From Xylocopa sonorina (Eukaryota; Arthropoda; Insecta; Hymenoptera; Apidae), in contig NW_027490400.1 in NCBI RefSeq assembly GCF_050948175.1, positions 248,001 to 312,000 on the forward strand: a stretch of DNA of 64,000 bases. The letters run 5' to 3'. Numbering within the stretch: position 1 is the stretch's first letter; every line of letters starts with the position of its first letter. Made by a program: the position numbers and the translations under genes. Of this stretch, positions 1 to 9,949 are shown piece after piece. Below the pieces are notes generated by a model. It did no database searches, was not told the origin of the DNA, and saw only the letters and a list, made by a program, of their open reading frames with translations.

Positions 1-1203
1 TTGAAGTGTATACGAGGAATACATAACACTTCGCAATGTATATTATACGTTATCATGGATCATATAAATGAGATGCGATATCTCGATTTAAGAAGCATAA
101 CAACTGTGTTGCTTCGATATGTAGACATCTGCAAACGCTATCCCCTAGCAAGGAAGTGACGCCTCTACATTCTTTTGAAGTGTATGCCAGCTATACATGA
201 CACTTCGCAATGAATACTATATCTTATCATGAAACATAGAAATTAGATGCGATATCGCGATATAAGAAGCATTAGAACTCTATTGCTTCGATACGTAAAC
301 ATCTGCAAGCGCTATTTCCTAGCAGGGAAGTGTCGCATTTACATTCATTTGAGGTGTAGACGAGGAATACGTAACACTTCGCAATGAATATTATACCTTA
401 TCATGAGACATAGAAATGGGATGCGCTACCGCGTTTTAAGAAGCATTAGAAATTCATTGCTTCGATACGTAGACATCTGCAAACGCCATTTCCTAGCAAG
501 GATGTGTCGCATTTACATTCATTTGAAGTGTATGCGAGGTATACATGCCACTCCGCAATGAAAATTATATCCTATCATGAAACATGGAAATGAGATGCGA
601 TATCGCGCTTTGAGAAGCATTAGAACACTATCGCTACGGTACGTAGACATCTGCAAACCGTATTCCCTAGCAAGGAAGTGTCGCATTTACATTCCTTTGA
701 GGCGAATATGAGGTATTCATAACACTCCACAATGAATATTATATCTTATCATGAGACATAGAAATAAGATGTGATATCGCGTTTTAAGAAGCATTAGAAC
801 TCTATAGCTTCGATACGTAGACATCTGCAAATTCTACTTCCTAGCAAGGGAGAGTCGCATTTACATTCTTTCAAGTGAATACGAGGTATACATGACACTT
901 CGCAATGAATATTATATCTTATCATGAATCATAGAAATGAGATGCGATATCGCGTTTTAAGAAGCTTTAGAACACTATTTCTACGATACATAGACGATAC
1001 ATCTACAGACGCTATTTCCTAGCAAGGAAGTGTCGCATTTACATTCATTTGAAGTGAATGCGAGGTATAGATAACACTAAACAATGAATATTACATCTTA
1101 TCACGAAACATAGAAATGAGATGCGATATGGCGTTTTAAGGGGCATTAGTACTCTATAGCTTCGATACAGAGATATCTGGGAACGTAATTTCCTAGAAAG
1201 GAA
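1..1203 (-). repeat. Reversed, degenerate arm of the 174-bp satellite
   Basis: About seven monomers of the same satellite as the main array, read on the minus strand. The block cgcaatga (reverse complement of the forward tcattgcg) recurs at about 32, 206, 380, 554 and 728, always 174 bp apart, then at 901 (173 bp) and 1,080 as an altered form. The last interval is longer because of a small insertion near 985-1,010. Divergence between copies is clearly higher than in the main array. The arm ends abruptly inside the ttcc...ggaa hairpin region at about 1,203. It reads cttcgatacgtag, so its forward form is ctacgtatcgaag, the older type also seen at 5.3-8.7 kb. It continues beyond the left window edge. 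Confidence 0.95.
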
Positions 1204-1329
1204 CCACCTCGCACCCCCAGCATCAACCCCTGGACGCATGCAACCAGCCAAACTCGCCTGCAGAACCAGCAACTGGAAGAGTTCGCGCGCGCATACCTGC
1301 ACGCGCTCACTCAGACCGAGTTCCGCTGC

Positions 1330-1419
1330 CTCGCTCACACCGCCGAGTATACCTGTTTCGCTCGTACCGGGCACCAGTGTCTCACTCGCACCACCGAGTA
1401 TACCTGTCTCGCCCGCACG
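1330..1419. repeat. 51-bp minisatellite, two clear copies
   Basis: A 39-bp core starting at 1,330 recurs at 1,381, a 51-bp period. Both cores contain ccgagtatacctgt followed by a C/G-rich tail. A looser third copy is suggested by gcatacctgc near 1,291, 56 bp upstream of the first clear copy. Because 51 is divisible by 3, the minus-strand frame through here repeats a 17-residue block containing ETGILGG twice. That frame is open from 1,491 to 1,045, but its last third is reversed satellite, so the ORF is best explained by the repeat and GC-rich composition. No protein family is recognised. Confidence 0.75.
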
Positions 1420-1500
1420 AAGGACGGGCAGCCCTATCTCCCTCGCTCCGAGGATTCCGTCCTGCAGGAAGACATAGCCGCAGCCCATCACCTGAATGGG

Positions 1501-1620
1501 GTCTTTTCCAATTCCGGGAACAGGATCTGCTAGAACCTATATATTACTTGTAAGCTAGGACATACATACCATATCATGACGCATATATAAGAATTCCTAG
1601 ATCTAAGTTACACTAAGTAA
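1501..1620. other. AT-rich stretch, no feature recognised
   Basis: Mostly AT-rich unique sequence between two GC-rich blocks, containing atatatta-like and catatataag runs. I see no ORF, repeat or RNA gene in it. A TATA-like string near 1,583 is not convincing as a promoter without a downstream gene. Confidence 0.5.
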
Positions 1621-1633
1621 GATGCGTCCGGCC

Positions 1634-1684
1634 AGCGGCATGCGCCGCTAGCCCCACCACGAGCCGCGAGTCCCCCACTCGCGG
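1634..1684. other. Two adjacent GC-rich hairpins
   Basis: Two perfect inverted repeats lie side by side in a very GC-rich block. The first pairs agcggc (1,634-1,639) with gccgct (1,644-1,649) across a 4-nt loop. The second pairs ccgcgagt (1,664-1,671) with actcgcgg (1,677-1,684) across a run of five C. The block (1,621-1,745) is far richer in G+C than the AT-rich DNA on both sides, which makes it look like a separate sequence fragment. Neither hairpin has a following T run that would suggest a Pol III or bacterial terminator. Function is unknown. Confidence 0.6.
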
Positions 1685-1745
1685 GACCGCGATCTGCCTA
1701 TCGCGAGCCTCCGCGACCGTAGCGCCCCGCGAACCGAGGAGGTCC

Positions 1746-1985
1746 AGTTCATGTATACTTTAAACCTAGAGTATATTTTATTTTTACTTTTACTATATCC
1801 AAGTACAAGTTCTTTTACCAAGTCTACTATTTCCACATCCATTAATTTTATCAAGTGGTAACAATACCAGTTCTCCTTTAAACATTACATTTAACTACGA
1901 ATTCTTCCACGGGTTCTTCCATACAACTGGGGTTGCTCTTCATCAAATTGAAGGTGTATAGAAATCGGCTTTGTGACGTTGAGAC
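1746..1985. other. AT-rich unique stretch, no gene seen
   Basis: AT-rich sequence with runs of T and A near 1,760-1,860. The only minus-strand frame here, 1,648-1,854 (68 codons), starts in AT-rich DNA and ends in the GC-rich hairpin block, so its composition is split and it is unlikely to be coding. No repeat relationship to the satellite was found. Confidence 0.5.
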
Positions 1986-2034
1986 CGCCGCTTATCCTTC
2001 AGATCTTAGTCTAAAGTACAGAAAAACCTGGTGA

Positions 2035-2400
2035 ATGAATCGTGCTTCCGGTTTGCGAAGAACGCGTCGTGCGAGTAGGAAAAATTTCATACGATCACTT
2101 GTGCGTGAATATTTGGAGGGTGTTCCGAGAGTCGTCGTATACCAGCGACCTGCCTTCGCACCAGTCCAGACGCCGCTTTTCGAAGCGACCGTCGACGCCT
2201 CCAATCCAGACACCACGACGCATCACGCCGATTCTGCCACATTCAGCATCATCGCTGAATTCCGCCCGCTTCCTCGTCTTCGCTGGCGACTGATCGAGAT
2301 TTCTGTAGCAGCCAACAGAACGAAATCCGCTACGATTCCAGCGAACGATACTCCACGCCGTTTCTACGTACAAATCGAGAGAGAAGTCATCGAAAGGTAG
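2035..2400 (+). other. Uncharacterised 121-codon ORF in the island
   Basis: An ATG-to-stop frame of 121 codons is open on the plus strand. The predicted protein is basic at its N-terminus (several RR pairs in the first 15 residues) and otherwise rich in Ala, Arg, Thr and Pro, with no signal peptide, transmembrane segment or motif I recognise. A 103-codon frame on the opposite strand (2,095-2,406) and an 83-codon plus-strand frame (2,042-2,293) overlap it. Several simultaneously open frames point to stop-poor, CpG-containing DNA rather than selection for one protein. It could be an exon or transposon fragment captured at the array edge. No splice signals were judged reliable. Confidence 0.2.
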
Positions 2401-2556
2401 GGTCATTCCCTTATTATCGCGAGTGTTTTCGCTAGTGTCGCGTCAGCCGAAATTGTCGGACCCGGTCTTAACGCGTTCCCGCAGACCGAATTACCGAAAT
2501 ATAGGATCGTGTCGTAAAGCCTCCGGAGCAACGGAAAATAGTTTCGCCGGACGTAA
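2401..2556. other. Right flank of the island, no gene seen
   Basis: Unique, moderately CpG-containing DNA between the ORF and the start of the forward satellite. The first recognisable satellite bases are the acctcg of the monomer at about 2,558. Short frames of 60-63 codons occur on both strands, but both extend into or stop beside the satellite and have no recognisable content. Confidence 0.5.
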
Positions 2557-5320
2557 CACCTCGAATTCACATCAAAAGAATGTAAATGCGACACTTCCTT
2601 GCTAGGAAATAGTGTTTGCAGATGTCTACGTATCGTAGCAATAGAGCTCTAATGCTTCTCAAAACGCGATATCGCAACTCATTCCTATGTATCATGATAA
2701 GATATAATATTCATTGCGAAGTGTCATGTATATCTCGTATTCACATCAAAAGAATGTAAATGCGAAACTTCCATGCTAGGAAATAGCGTTTGCAGATGTC
2801 TACGTATCGTAGCAATAGAGTTCTAATGCTCCTCAAAACGCGATATCGCATCTCATTCCTATGTTTTATGATAAGGTATAGTACTCATTGCGAAGTGTCA
2901 TGTATATCTCGTATTCACTCCAAAAGAAAGGAAATGCGACACTTCCATGCTAGGAAATAGCGTTTGCAAATGTCTACGTATCGTAGCAATAGAGTTCTAA
3001 TGCTTCTTAAAGGAGATGTCGCATTTCACTGCTATGTTTCATTATAAGATATAATATTCATTATGGAGTGTTGTGTATACCTCGTATTCACTTCATAAGA
3101 ATGTAAATGCGACCCTTCCATGCTAGGAAATAGCGTTTGCAGATGTCTACGTATCGTAGCAATAGAGTTCTAATGCTTCTTAGAACGCGATATCGCATCT
3201 CACTTCTATGTTTCACGATAAGATATAATATTCATTGCGAAGTGTCATGTATATCTCGTATTCACTTCAAAAGAATGTAAATGCGAAACTTCCATGCTAG
3301 GAAATAGCGTTTGCAGATGTCTACGTATCGTAGCAATAGAGTTTTAATGCTACTTAAAACGAGAAGTCGCATTTCATTTCTATGTTTCGTGATAAGATAC
3401 AATATTCATTGTGGAGTGTTATGTATACCTCGCATTCACTTCAAAAGAATGTAAATGCGACACTTCCTTGCTAGGAAATATTGTTTGCAAATGTCTACGT
3501 ATCGTTGCAATAGAGTTCTAATGCTTCTTAATACGAGATGTCGCATTTCACTCCTATGTTTCGTGATAAGATATAATATTCATTGTAGAGTGTTATGTAT
3601 ACCCCGTATTCACTTCAAAAGAATGTAAATGCGACACTTCCATGCTAGGAAATATCGTTTACAGATGTCTACGTATCGTAGAAATAGAGTCCTAATGCGT
3701 CTTAAAACGAGATGCCGCATTTCATTTCTATGTTTCGTAATAAGATATAATATTCATTGTGTAATGTTACGTATACCTCGTATTCACTTCAGTGGAATGT
3801 AAGTGCGAAATTTCCTTGCTAGGAAATAGAGTTTGCAGATATCTACGTATATTAGCAGTAGAGTTCTAATGCTTCTCAAAACGCGATATAGCACCTCATT
3901 CCTATGTTTCATGATAAGATATAATATTCATTGCGAAGTGTCATGTATATCTCGTATTCACTTCAAAAGAAGGTAAATAAGACACTTCCATGCTAGGAAA
4001 TAGCGTTTGCAGATATCTACGAATCGCAGCAATAGAGTTCTAATGCTTACTAAAACGCGATATCGCATCTCTCTTCTATGTTTCATGATAAGGTATAATA
4101 TTCATTGCGAAGTGTCATCTATACCTCGTATTCACTTCAAAAGAATGTAAATGCGGCACTTCCATGCTAGGAAATAGTGTTTGCAGATGTCTACGTATCG
4201 TAGCAATACGGTTCTAATGCTTCTTAGAACGCGATATCGCATCTCACTTCTATGTTTCATGATAAGATATAATATTCAATGCGAAGTGTCATGTATACCT
4301 CGTATTCACTTCAAAAGAATGTAAATAAGACACTTCCATGCTAGGAAATAGCGTTTGCAGATGTCTACGTATCGTAGCAATAGAGTTCTAATGCTTCTTA
4401 GAACGCGATATCGCATCTCACTTCTATGTTTCATGATAAGATATAATATTCATTGCGAAGTGTCATGTATACCTCGTATTCACTTCAAAAGAATGTAAAT
4501 ATGACACTTCCATGCTAGGAAATAGCGTTTGCAGATGTCTACGTATCGTAGCAATAGATTTCTAATGCTTCTTAAAACGCGATATTGCATCTCACTGCTA
4601 TGTTTCATGAAAAGATATAATAACCATTATGGAGTGTTATGTATACCTCGTACTCACTTCAAAGGAATGTAAATGTGACACTTCCTTGCTAGGAAATAGC
4701 GTTTGCAGATTTCTACGTATCGTAGCAATAGAGTTCTAATGCTTCTTAGTACGCGATATCGCATCTCACTTCTATGTTTCATGATAAGATATAATATTCA
4801 TTGCGAAGTGTCATGTATACCTCGTATTCACTTCAAAAGAATGTAAATAAGACACTTCCATGCTAGGAAATAGCGTTTGCAGATGTCTACGTATCGTAGC
4901 AATAGAGTTCTAATGCTTCTTAGAACGCGATATCGCATCTCACTTCTATGTTTCATCATAAGATATAATATTCATTGCGAAGTGTCATGTATACCTCGTA
5001 TTCACTTCAAAAGAATGTAAAAATGATACTTCCATGCCAGGAAATAGCGTTTGCAGATGTCTACGTATCGTAGCAATAGAGTTCTAATGCGCCTTAAAAT
5101 GAGATGCCGCATTTCATTTCTATATTTCGTGATAGGATATAATATTCAATGTGGAGTGTTACGTATACCTCGTATTCACTTCAGTGGAATGTAAGTGGAA
5201 TGTAAGTGTAATGCTAGGAGGTAGAGTTTGCAGATGTCTATGCATATTAGCAAGAGAGTTCTAATGCTTCTCAAAACGCGATATAGCACCTCATTCTTAT
5301 GTTTCATGATAAGATATAAT
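2557..5320 (+). repeat. Satellite zone: main-type but diverged monomers
   Basis: About 16 monomers carrying the 'cgtagcaat' form of the first dyad, so they resemble the main array rather than the adjacent older zone. Divergence is moderate, and many copies have private changes in the gcgatatcgc region, such as gagatgtcgc or gagatgccgc. A local slip at about 5,183-5,215 duplicates gtggaatgta and deletes part of the hairpin region. The zone directly follows the non-satellite island, so it is the proximal edge of the forward array. Confidence 0.8.
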
Positions 5321-8300
5321 ATTCATTGCGGAGTGCCATGTATACATCGCATACACTTCAATTGAATGTACATGCGATACTTCCTTGCTAGGAAATAGCG
5401 TTTGCAGATGACTGTGTATCGAAGCAATAGAATTCTAATGCATCTTAAATCGTCATATCGAATCTCATTTCTATGTTTCATGATAAGATATTATATTCAT
5501 TGCGAACTGCCATGTATATCCTGCATACACTTCAATTGAATGTACATGCGACACTTCCTTGCTAGGAAATAGTGTTTGCAGATATCTACGTATCGAAGAA
5601 ATATAGTACTAAAGTTTCTTAAATCGCGATAACGCATCTCATTTCTGTGTTTCATGATAAGATATAATATTCATTGTGCAGTGTTATGAATACCTTGTAT
5701 TCACTTCAAACGAATGTAAATGCGACACTTCCTTGCTTGGAAATAGCGTCTGCAGATGTCTACGTATCGTAGCAATAGTGTTCTAACGCTTCTAAAATCG
5801 CGATATCGCATCTCACTTCTATGTTTCGTGATAAATTATAATATTCATTGCGAAGTGTCATGCATACCTCGTACTCACTTCAAAAGAATGTAAATGCGAC
5901 AATTCCTTGTTAGGAAATAGCGTTTCCAGGTGTCTACGTATCGTAGCAATAGGGTTCTAATGCTTCTTAAAACGCGATATCGCATCTCATTTCTATGTTT
6001 CATGATAATATATAATACTCATTGTGAAGTGTTATGTATACCTCGTATTCACTTCAAAAGAATGTAAATGTGACACTTCCTTGCTAGGAAATAGCGTTTG
6101 CAGATTTCTACGTATCGAAGCAATAGACATCTAATGCTTCATAAATCGCCATATCGCATCTCATTACTACGTTTCACGCTAAGGTATAATATTCATTGTG
6201 CAGTGTTATGTAATCCTCGTATTCACCTCAAGAGTATGTAAATGCGACACTTCCCTGCTAGGAAATAGCGTTTGCAGATGCCTACGTTTCGTGGCATTAC
6301 AGTTCTAATGCTTCTCAAAACGCGATATCGCTTCTAATTTCTATGTTTCATGATAATATATAATATTCATTGCGAAGTGTCATGTATACCTCGCATACAC
6401 TTAAAATGAATGTAAATGCGACACTTCCTTGCTAGGAAATGGCGTTTGCAGATGTCTACGTATCGAAGCAATAGGGTTCTAATGCTTCTTAAAACACGAT
6501 GTCGCACCTCATTTCTATGTTTCATGTTAAGATATAATATTCATTGTGCAGTGTTATGTATATCTCGTCTATACTTGAAATGAATGTAAATGCGACCCTT
6601 CCTTCCTAGGAAATAGCGTTTGCAGATTTCTACGTATCGAAGCAATAGAATTCTAATGTTACTTAAAACGAGATATCACATCTCATTTCTACGTTTCATG
6701 ATAAGATATAATATTCATTGTGAAGTGTTATGTATTCCCCGCACACATTTCAAATGAATGTAAATGCGACACTTCCTTGCTAGAAAATAGTGTTTGCAGA
6801 TGTCTACGTATCGAAGCAATAGGGATCTAATGCTTCTTAAATCGCCATATCGCTTCTCATTTCTATGTTTCATACTAATATATAATATTCACTGCGAAGT
6901 GTCATGTATACCTCGCAAACACTTCAAATGAACGAAAATGCCACACTTCCTTTCTAGGAAATAGTGTTTGCAGATGTCTACGTATCGAAGGAATAGTGTT
7001 CTAATGCTTCTTAAATCGCGATATCGCATCACATTTCATAGTTTCATGATAAGATATAATATTCATTATGCAGTGTTATGTATACCTCGTATTCACTTCA
7101 AAAGAATGTAAATGCGACACTTCCTTGCTAGGAAGTAGTTTTGCAGATGTCTGCGTATCGAAGCAATAGAGTTCTAGTGCTTCTTAAACCGTCATACCGC
7201 ATCTCATTTCTATGTTTCATGATAAGATATAATATTCATTGCGAAGTGTCATGTATACCTCGTATTCCTTTCAAAAGAATGTAAATGCGACACTTCCTTG
7301 CTAGGAAGTAGCGTTTACAAATGTCTACGTATCGAACCAATAGACTTCTAATGCTTCTTAGAACGGCATATCGCATCTCATTACTACGTTTCACGATAAG
7401 ATATAATATTCATTGTGCAGTGTTATGTATATCTCGTCTATACTTCAAATGAATGTAAATGCGACACTTCCTTGCTAGGAAATAGCGTTTGCAGATGTCT
7501 ACGTTTCGTGGCATTAGAGTTCTAATGCTTCTCAAAACGCAATATCGCTTCTCATTTCTATGTTTCATGATAATATATAATATTCATTGCGAAGTGTCAT
7601 GTATACCTCGCATACACTTCAAATGAATGTGAATGCGACAGTTCCTTGCTAGGAAATAGCATTTGCAGATATCTACGTATCGAAGCAATTGAGTTCTAAA
7701 GCTTCCTAAATCGCGATATCGCATCTCATTTCTATGTTTCATGATAAGATATAATATTCATTTTGCAGTGTTATGAATACCTCGTATTCACTTCAAAAGA
7801 ATGTAAATGCGACACTTCTTTGCTTGGAAATAGCGTTTGCAGATGTCTACGTATCGAGGGAATAGTTTTCGAATGCTTCTAAAATCGTCATACCGCATCA
7901 CATTTCTATGTTTCATGATAATATATAATACTCATTGTGAAGTGTTATGTATACCTCGTATTCACTTCAAAAGAATGTAAATGTGACACTTCCTTGCTAG
8001 GAAATAGCGTTTGCAGATGTCTACGTATCGAAGCAATAGATTTCTAATGCTCCTTAAATCGTCATATCGCATCTCATATCTAAGTTTCATGATAAGTTAT
8101 AGTATTCATTGCGAATTGTCATGTATACCTCGTATTCCTTTCGAAAGAATGCAAATGCGACACTTCCTTGCTAGGAAATAGCGTTTGCAGATGTCTACGA
8201 ATCGTGGCATTAGAATTCTAATGCTTCTCAAAACACGATATCGCTTCTCATTTCCTTGTTTCATGATAATATATAATATTCATTGCGGAGTGCCATGTAT

Positions 8301-8720
8301 ACATCGCATACACTTCAATTGAATGTACATGCGACACTTCCTTGCTAGGAAATAGCGTTTGCAGATGTCTGTGTATCGAAGCAATAGAATTCTAATGCAT
8401 CTTAAATCGTCATATCGAATCTCATTTCTATGTTTCATGATAAGATATTATATTCATTGCGAACTGCCATGTATATCCTGCATACACTTCAATTGAATGT
8501 ACATGCGACACTTCCTTGCTAGGAAATAGTGTTTGCAGATATCTACGTATCGAAGAAATAGAGTACTAAAGTTTCTTAAATCGCGATAACGCATCTCATT
8601 TCTGTGTTTCATGATAAGATATAATATTCATTGTGCAGTGTTATGAATCTCTCGTATTCACTTCAAACGAATGTAAATGCGACACTTCCTTGCTTGGAAA
8701 TAGCGTTTGCAGATGTCTAC
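5321..8720 (+). repeat. Satellite zone: older 'cgaag' type monomers
   Basis: About 20 monomers with high mutual divergence. Many read ctacgtatcgaag instead of ctacgtatcgtag, and several have cgcatacacttca with aaatgaatg, a combination shared with the reversed arm at 1-1,203. Pieces of the zone are duplicated: about 5,324-5,770 matches 8,281-8,727 at a spacing of 2,957 bp (17 monomers less 1 bp), including the unusual gagtgccatg and cttcaattgaatg variants. High divergence suggests weak homogenisation and greater age than the surrounding main-type DNA. Confidence 0.8.
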
Positions 8721-9949
8721 GTATATAGGCAATAGAGTTCTAATGCTTCTCAAAACTCGATATAGCACCTCATTCCTATGTTTCATGATAAGATATAACA
8801 TTCATTGCGAAGTGTCATGTATATCTCGTATTCACATCAAAAGAATGTAAATGCGACACTTCTATGCTAGGAAATAGCGTTTGCAGATGTCTACGTACGC
8901 AGCAATAGAGTTCCAATGCTTCCTAAAACGCGATATCGCATCTCTCTTCTATGTTTCATGATAAGGTATAACATTCATTGCGAAGCGTCATGTTTACCTC
9001 GTATTCACTTCAAATGAATGTAAATGCGACACTTCCATGCTAGGAACTAGCGTTTGCAGATGTCTACGTGTCGTAGCAATAGAGTTCTAATGCTTCTTAA
9101 AACGCGATATCGCATCTCACTGCTATGTTTCATGAGAAGATATAATATTCATTGCGAAGTGTCATGTATATCTCGTATTCACTTCAAACGAATGTAAATC
9201 CGACACTTCGATGCTAGGAAATAGCGTTTGCAGATGTCTACGTATCGCAGCAATAGAGTTCTAATGCTTCTCAAATCGCGATATAGCACCTCATTCCTAT
9301 GTTTCATGATAAGATATAATATTCATTGCGAAGTGTCATGTATACCTCGTATTGACTTCAAAAGAATGTAAATGCAACACTTCCATGCTAGGAAATAGCG
9401 TTTGCAGATGTCTACGAATCGCAGCAATAGAGATCCAATGCTTCCTAAAACGCGATATCGCATCACTCTTCTATGTTTCATGATAAGGTATAATATTCTT
9501 TACGAAGTGTCATGTATACCTCATATTCACTTCAAATGAATGTAAATGCGACCCTTCCATCCTAGGAAATAGCGTATGCAGATGTCTACGTATCGTAGCA
9601 ATAGAGTTCTAGTGCTTCTTAGAACGCGATATCGCATCTCACTTCTATGTTTCATGATAAGATATAATATTCATTGCGAAGTGTCATGTATACCTCGTAT
9701 TCACTTCAAAAGAACGTACATAAGACACTTCCATGCTAGGAAATAGCGTTTGCAGATGTCTACGTATCGTAGCAATAGAGCACTAACGCTTCTCAAAACG
9801 CGATATCGCATCTCACTGTTATGTTTCATGATAAGATATAATATTCATTATGGAGTTATATGTATACCTCGTACTCACTTCAAAAGAAAGTAAATGCGAC
9901 CATTCCATGCTAGGGAATAGCCTTTGCAGATGTCTACGTATCGTAGCAA

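Larger units (their letters stand above)
1204..2556. other. Non-satellite island between oppositely oriented satellite arms
   Basis: This 1.35-kb stretch shows no similarity to the 174-bp monomer. Composition changes in blocks: GC-rich 1,204-1,500, AT-rich 1,501-1,620, very GC-rich 1,621-1,745, AT-rich 1,746-1,985, and mixed, CpG-containing 1,986-2,556. The satellite points in opposite directions on its two sides, so this is not a simple insertion into one array. It marks an inversion junction, an array boundary or an assembly join. I see no terminal inverted repeats, poly-A tail, LTR or recognisable transposase or reverse-transcriptase motif. It could be a remnant of the sequence that bordered the array, or a decayed mobile element that I cannot name. 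Confidence 0.85.

Noticed and set aside
1045..1491. Minus-strand ORF of 148 codons as a gene
   Set aside because: Its C-terminal third is reversed satellite and its middle is a 51-bp minisatellite; composition and repeats explain the open frame.
1576..1592. TATA-box promoter at catatataag
   Set aside because: No credible gene starts downstream; the block after it is GC-rich hairpin DNA and then AT-rich sequence.
2035..2406. Protein-coding gene in the island
   Set aside because: Three overlapping frames on both strands are open at once and none shows a recognisable domain; kept only as a low-confidence ORF.
1205..2563. Target-site duplication around the island (cacctcg at 1,205-1,211 and 2,557-2,563)
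   Set aside because: The 7-bp match exists, but the right copy overlaps normal satellite sequence and the arms are in opposite orientation, so a simple insertion is not supported.
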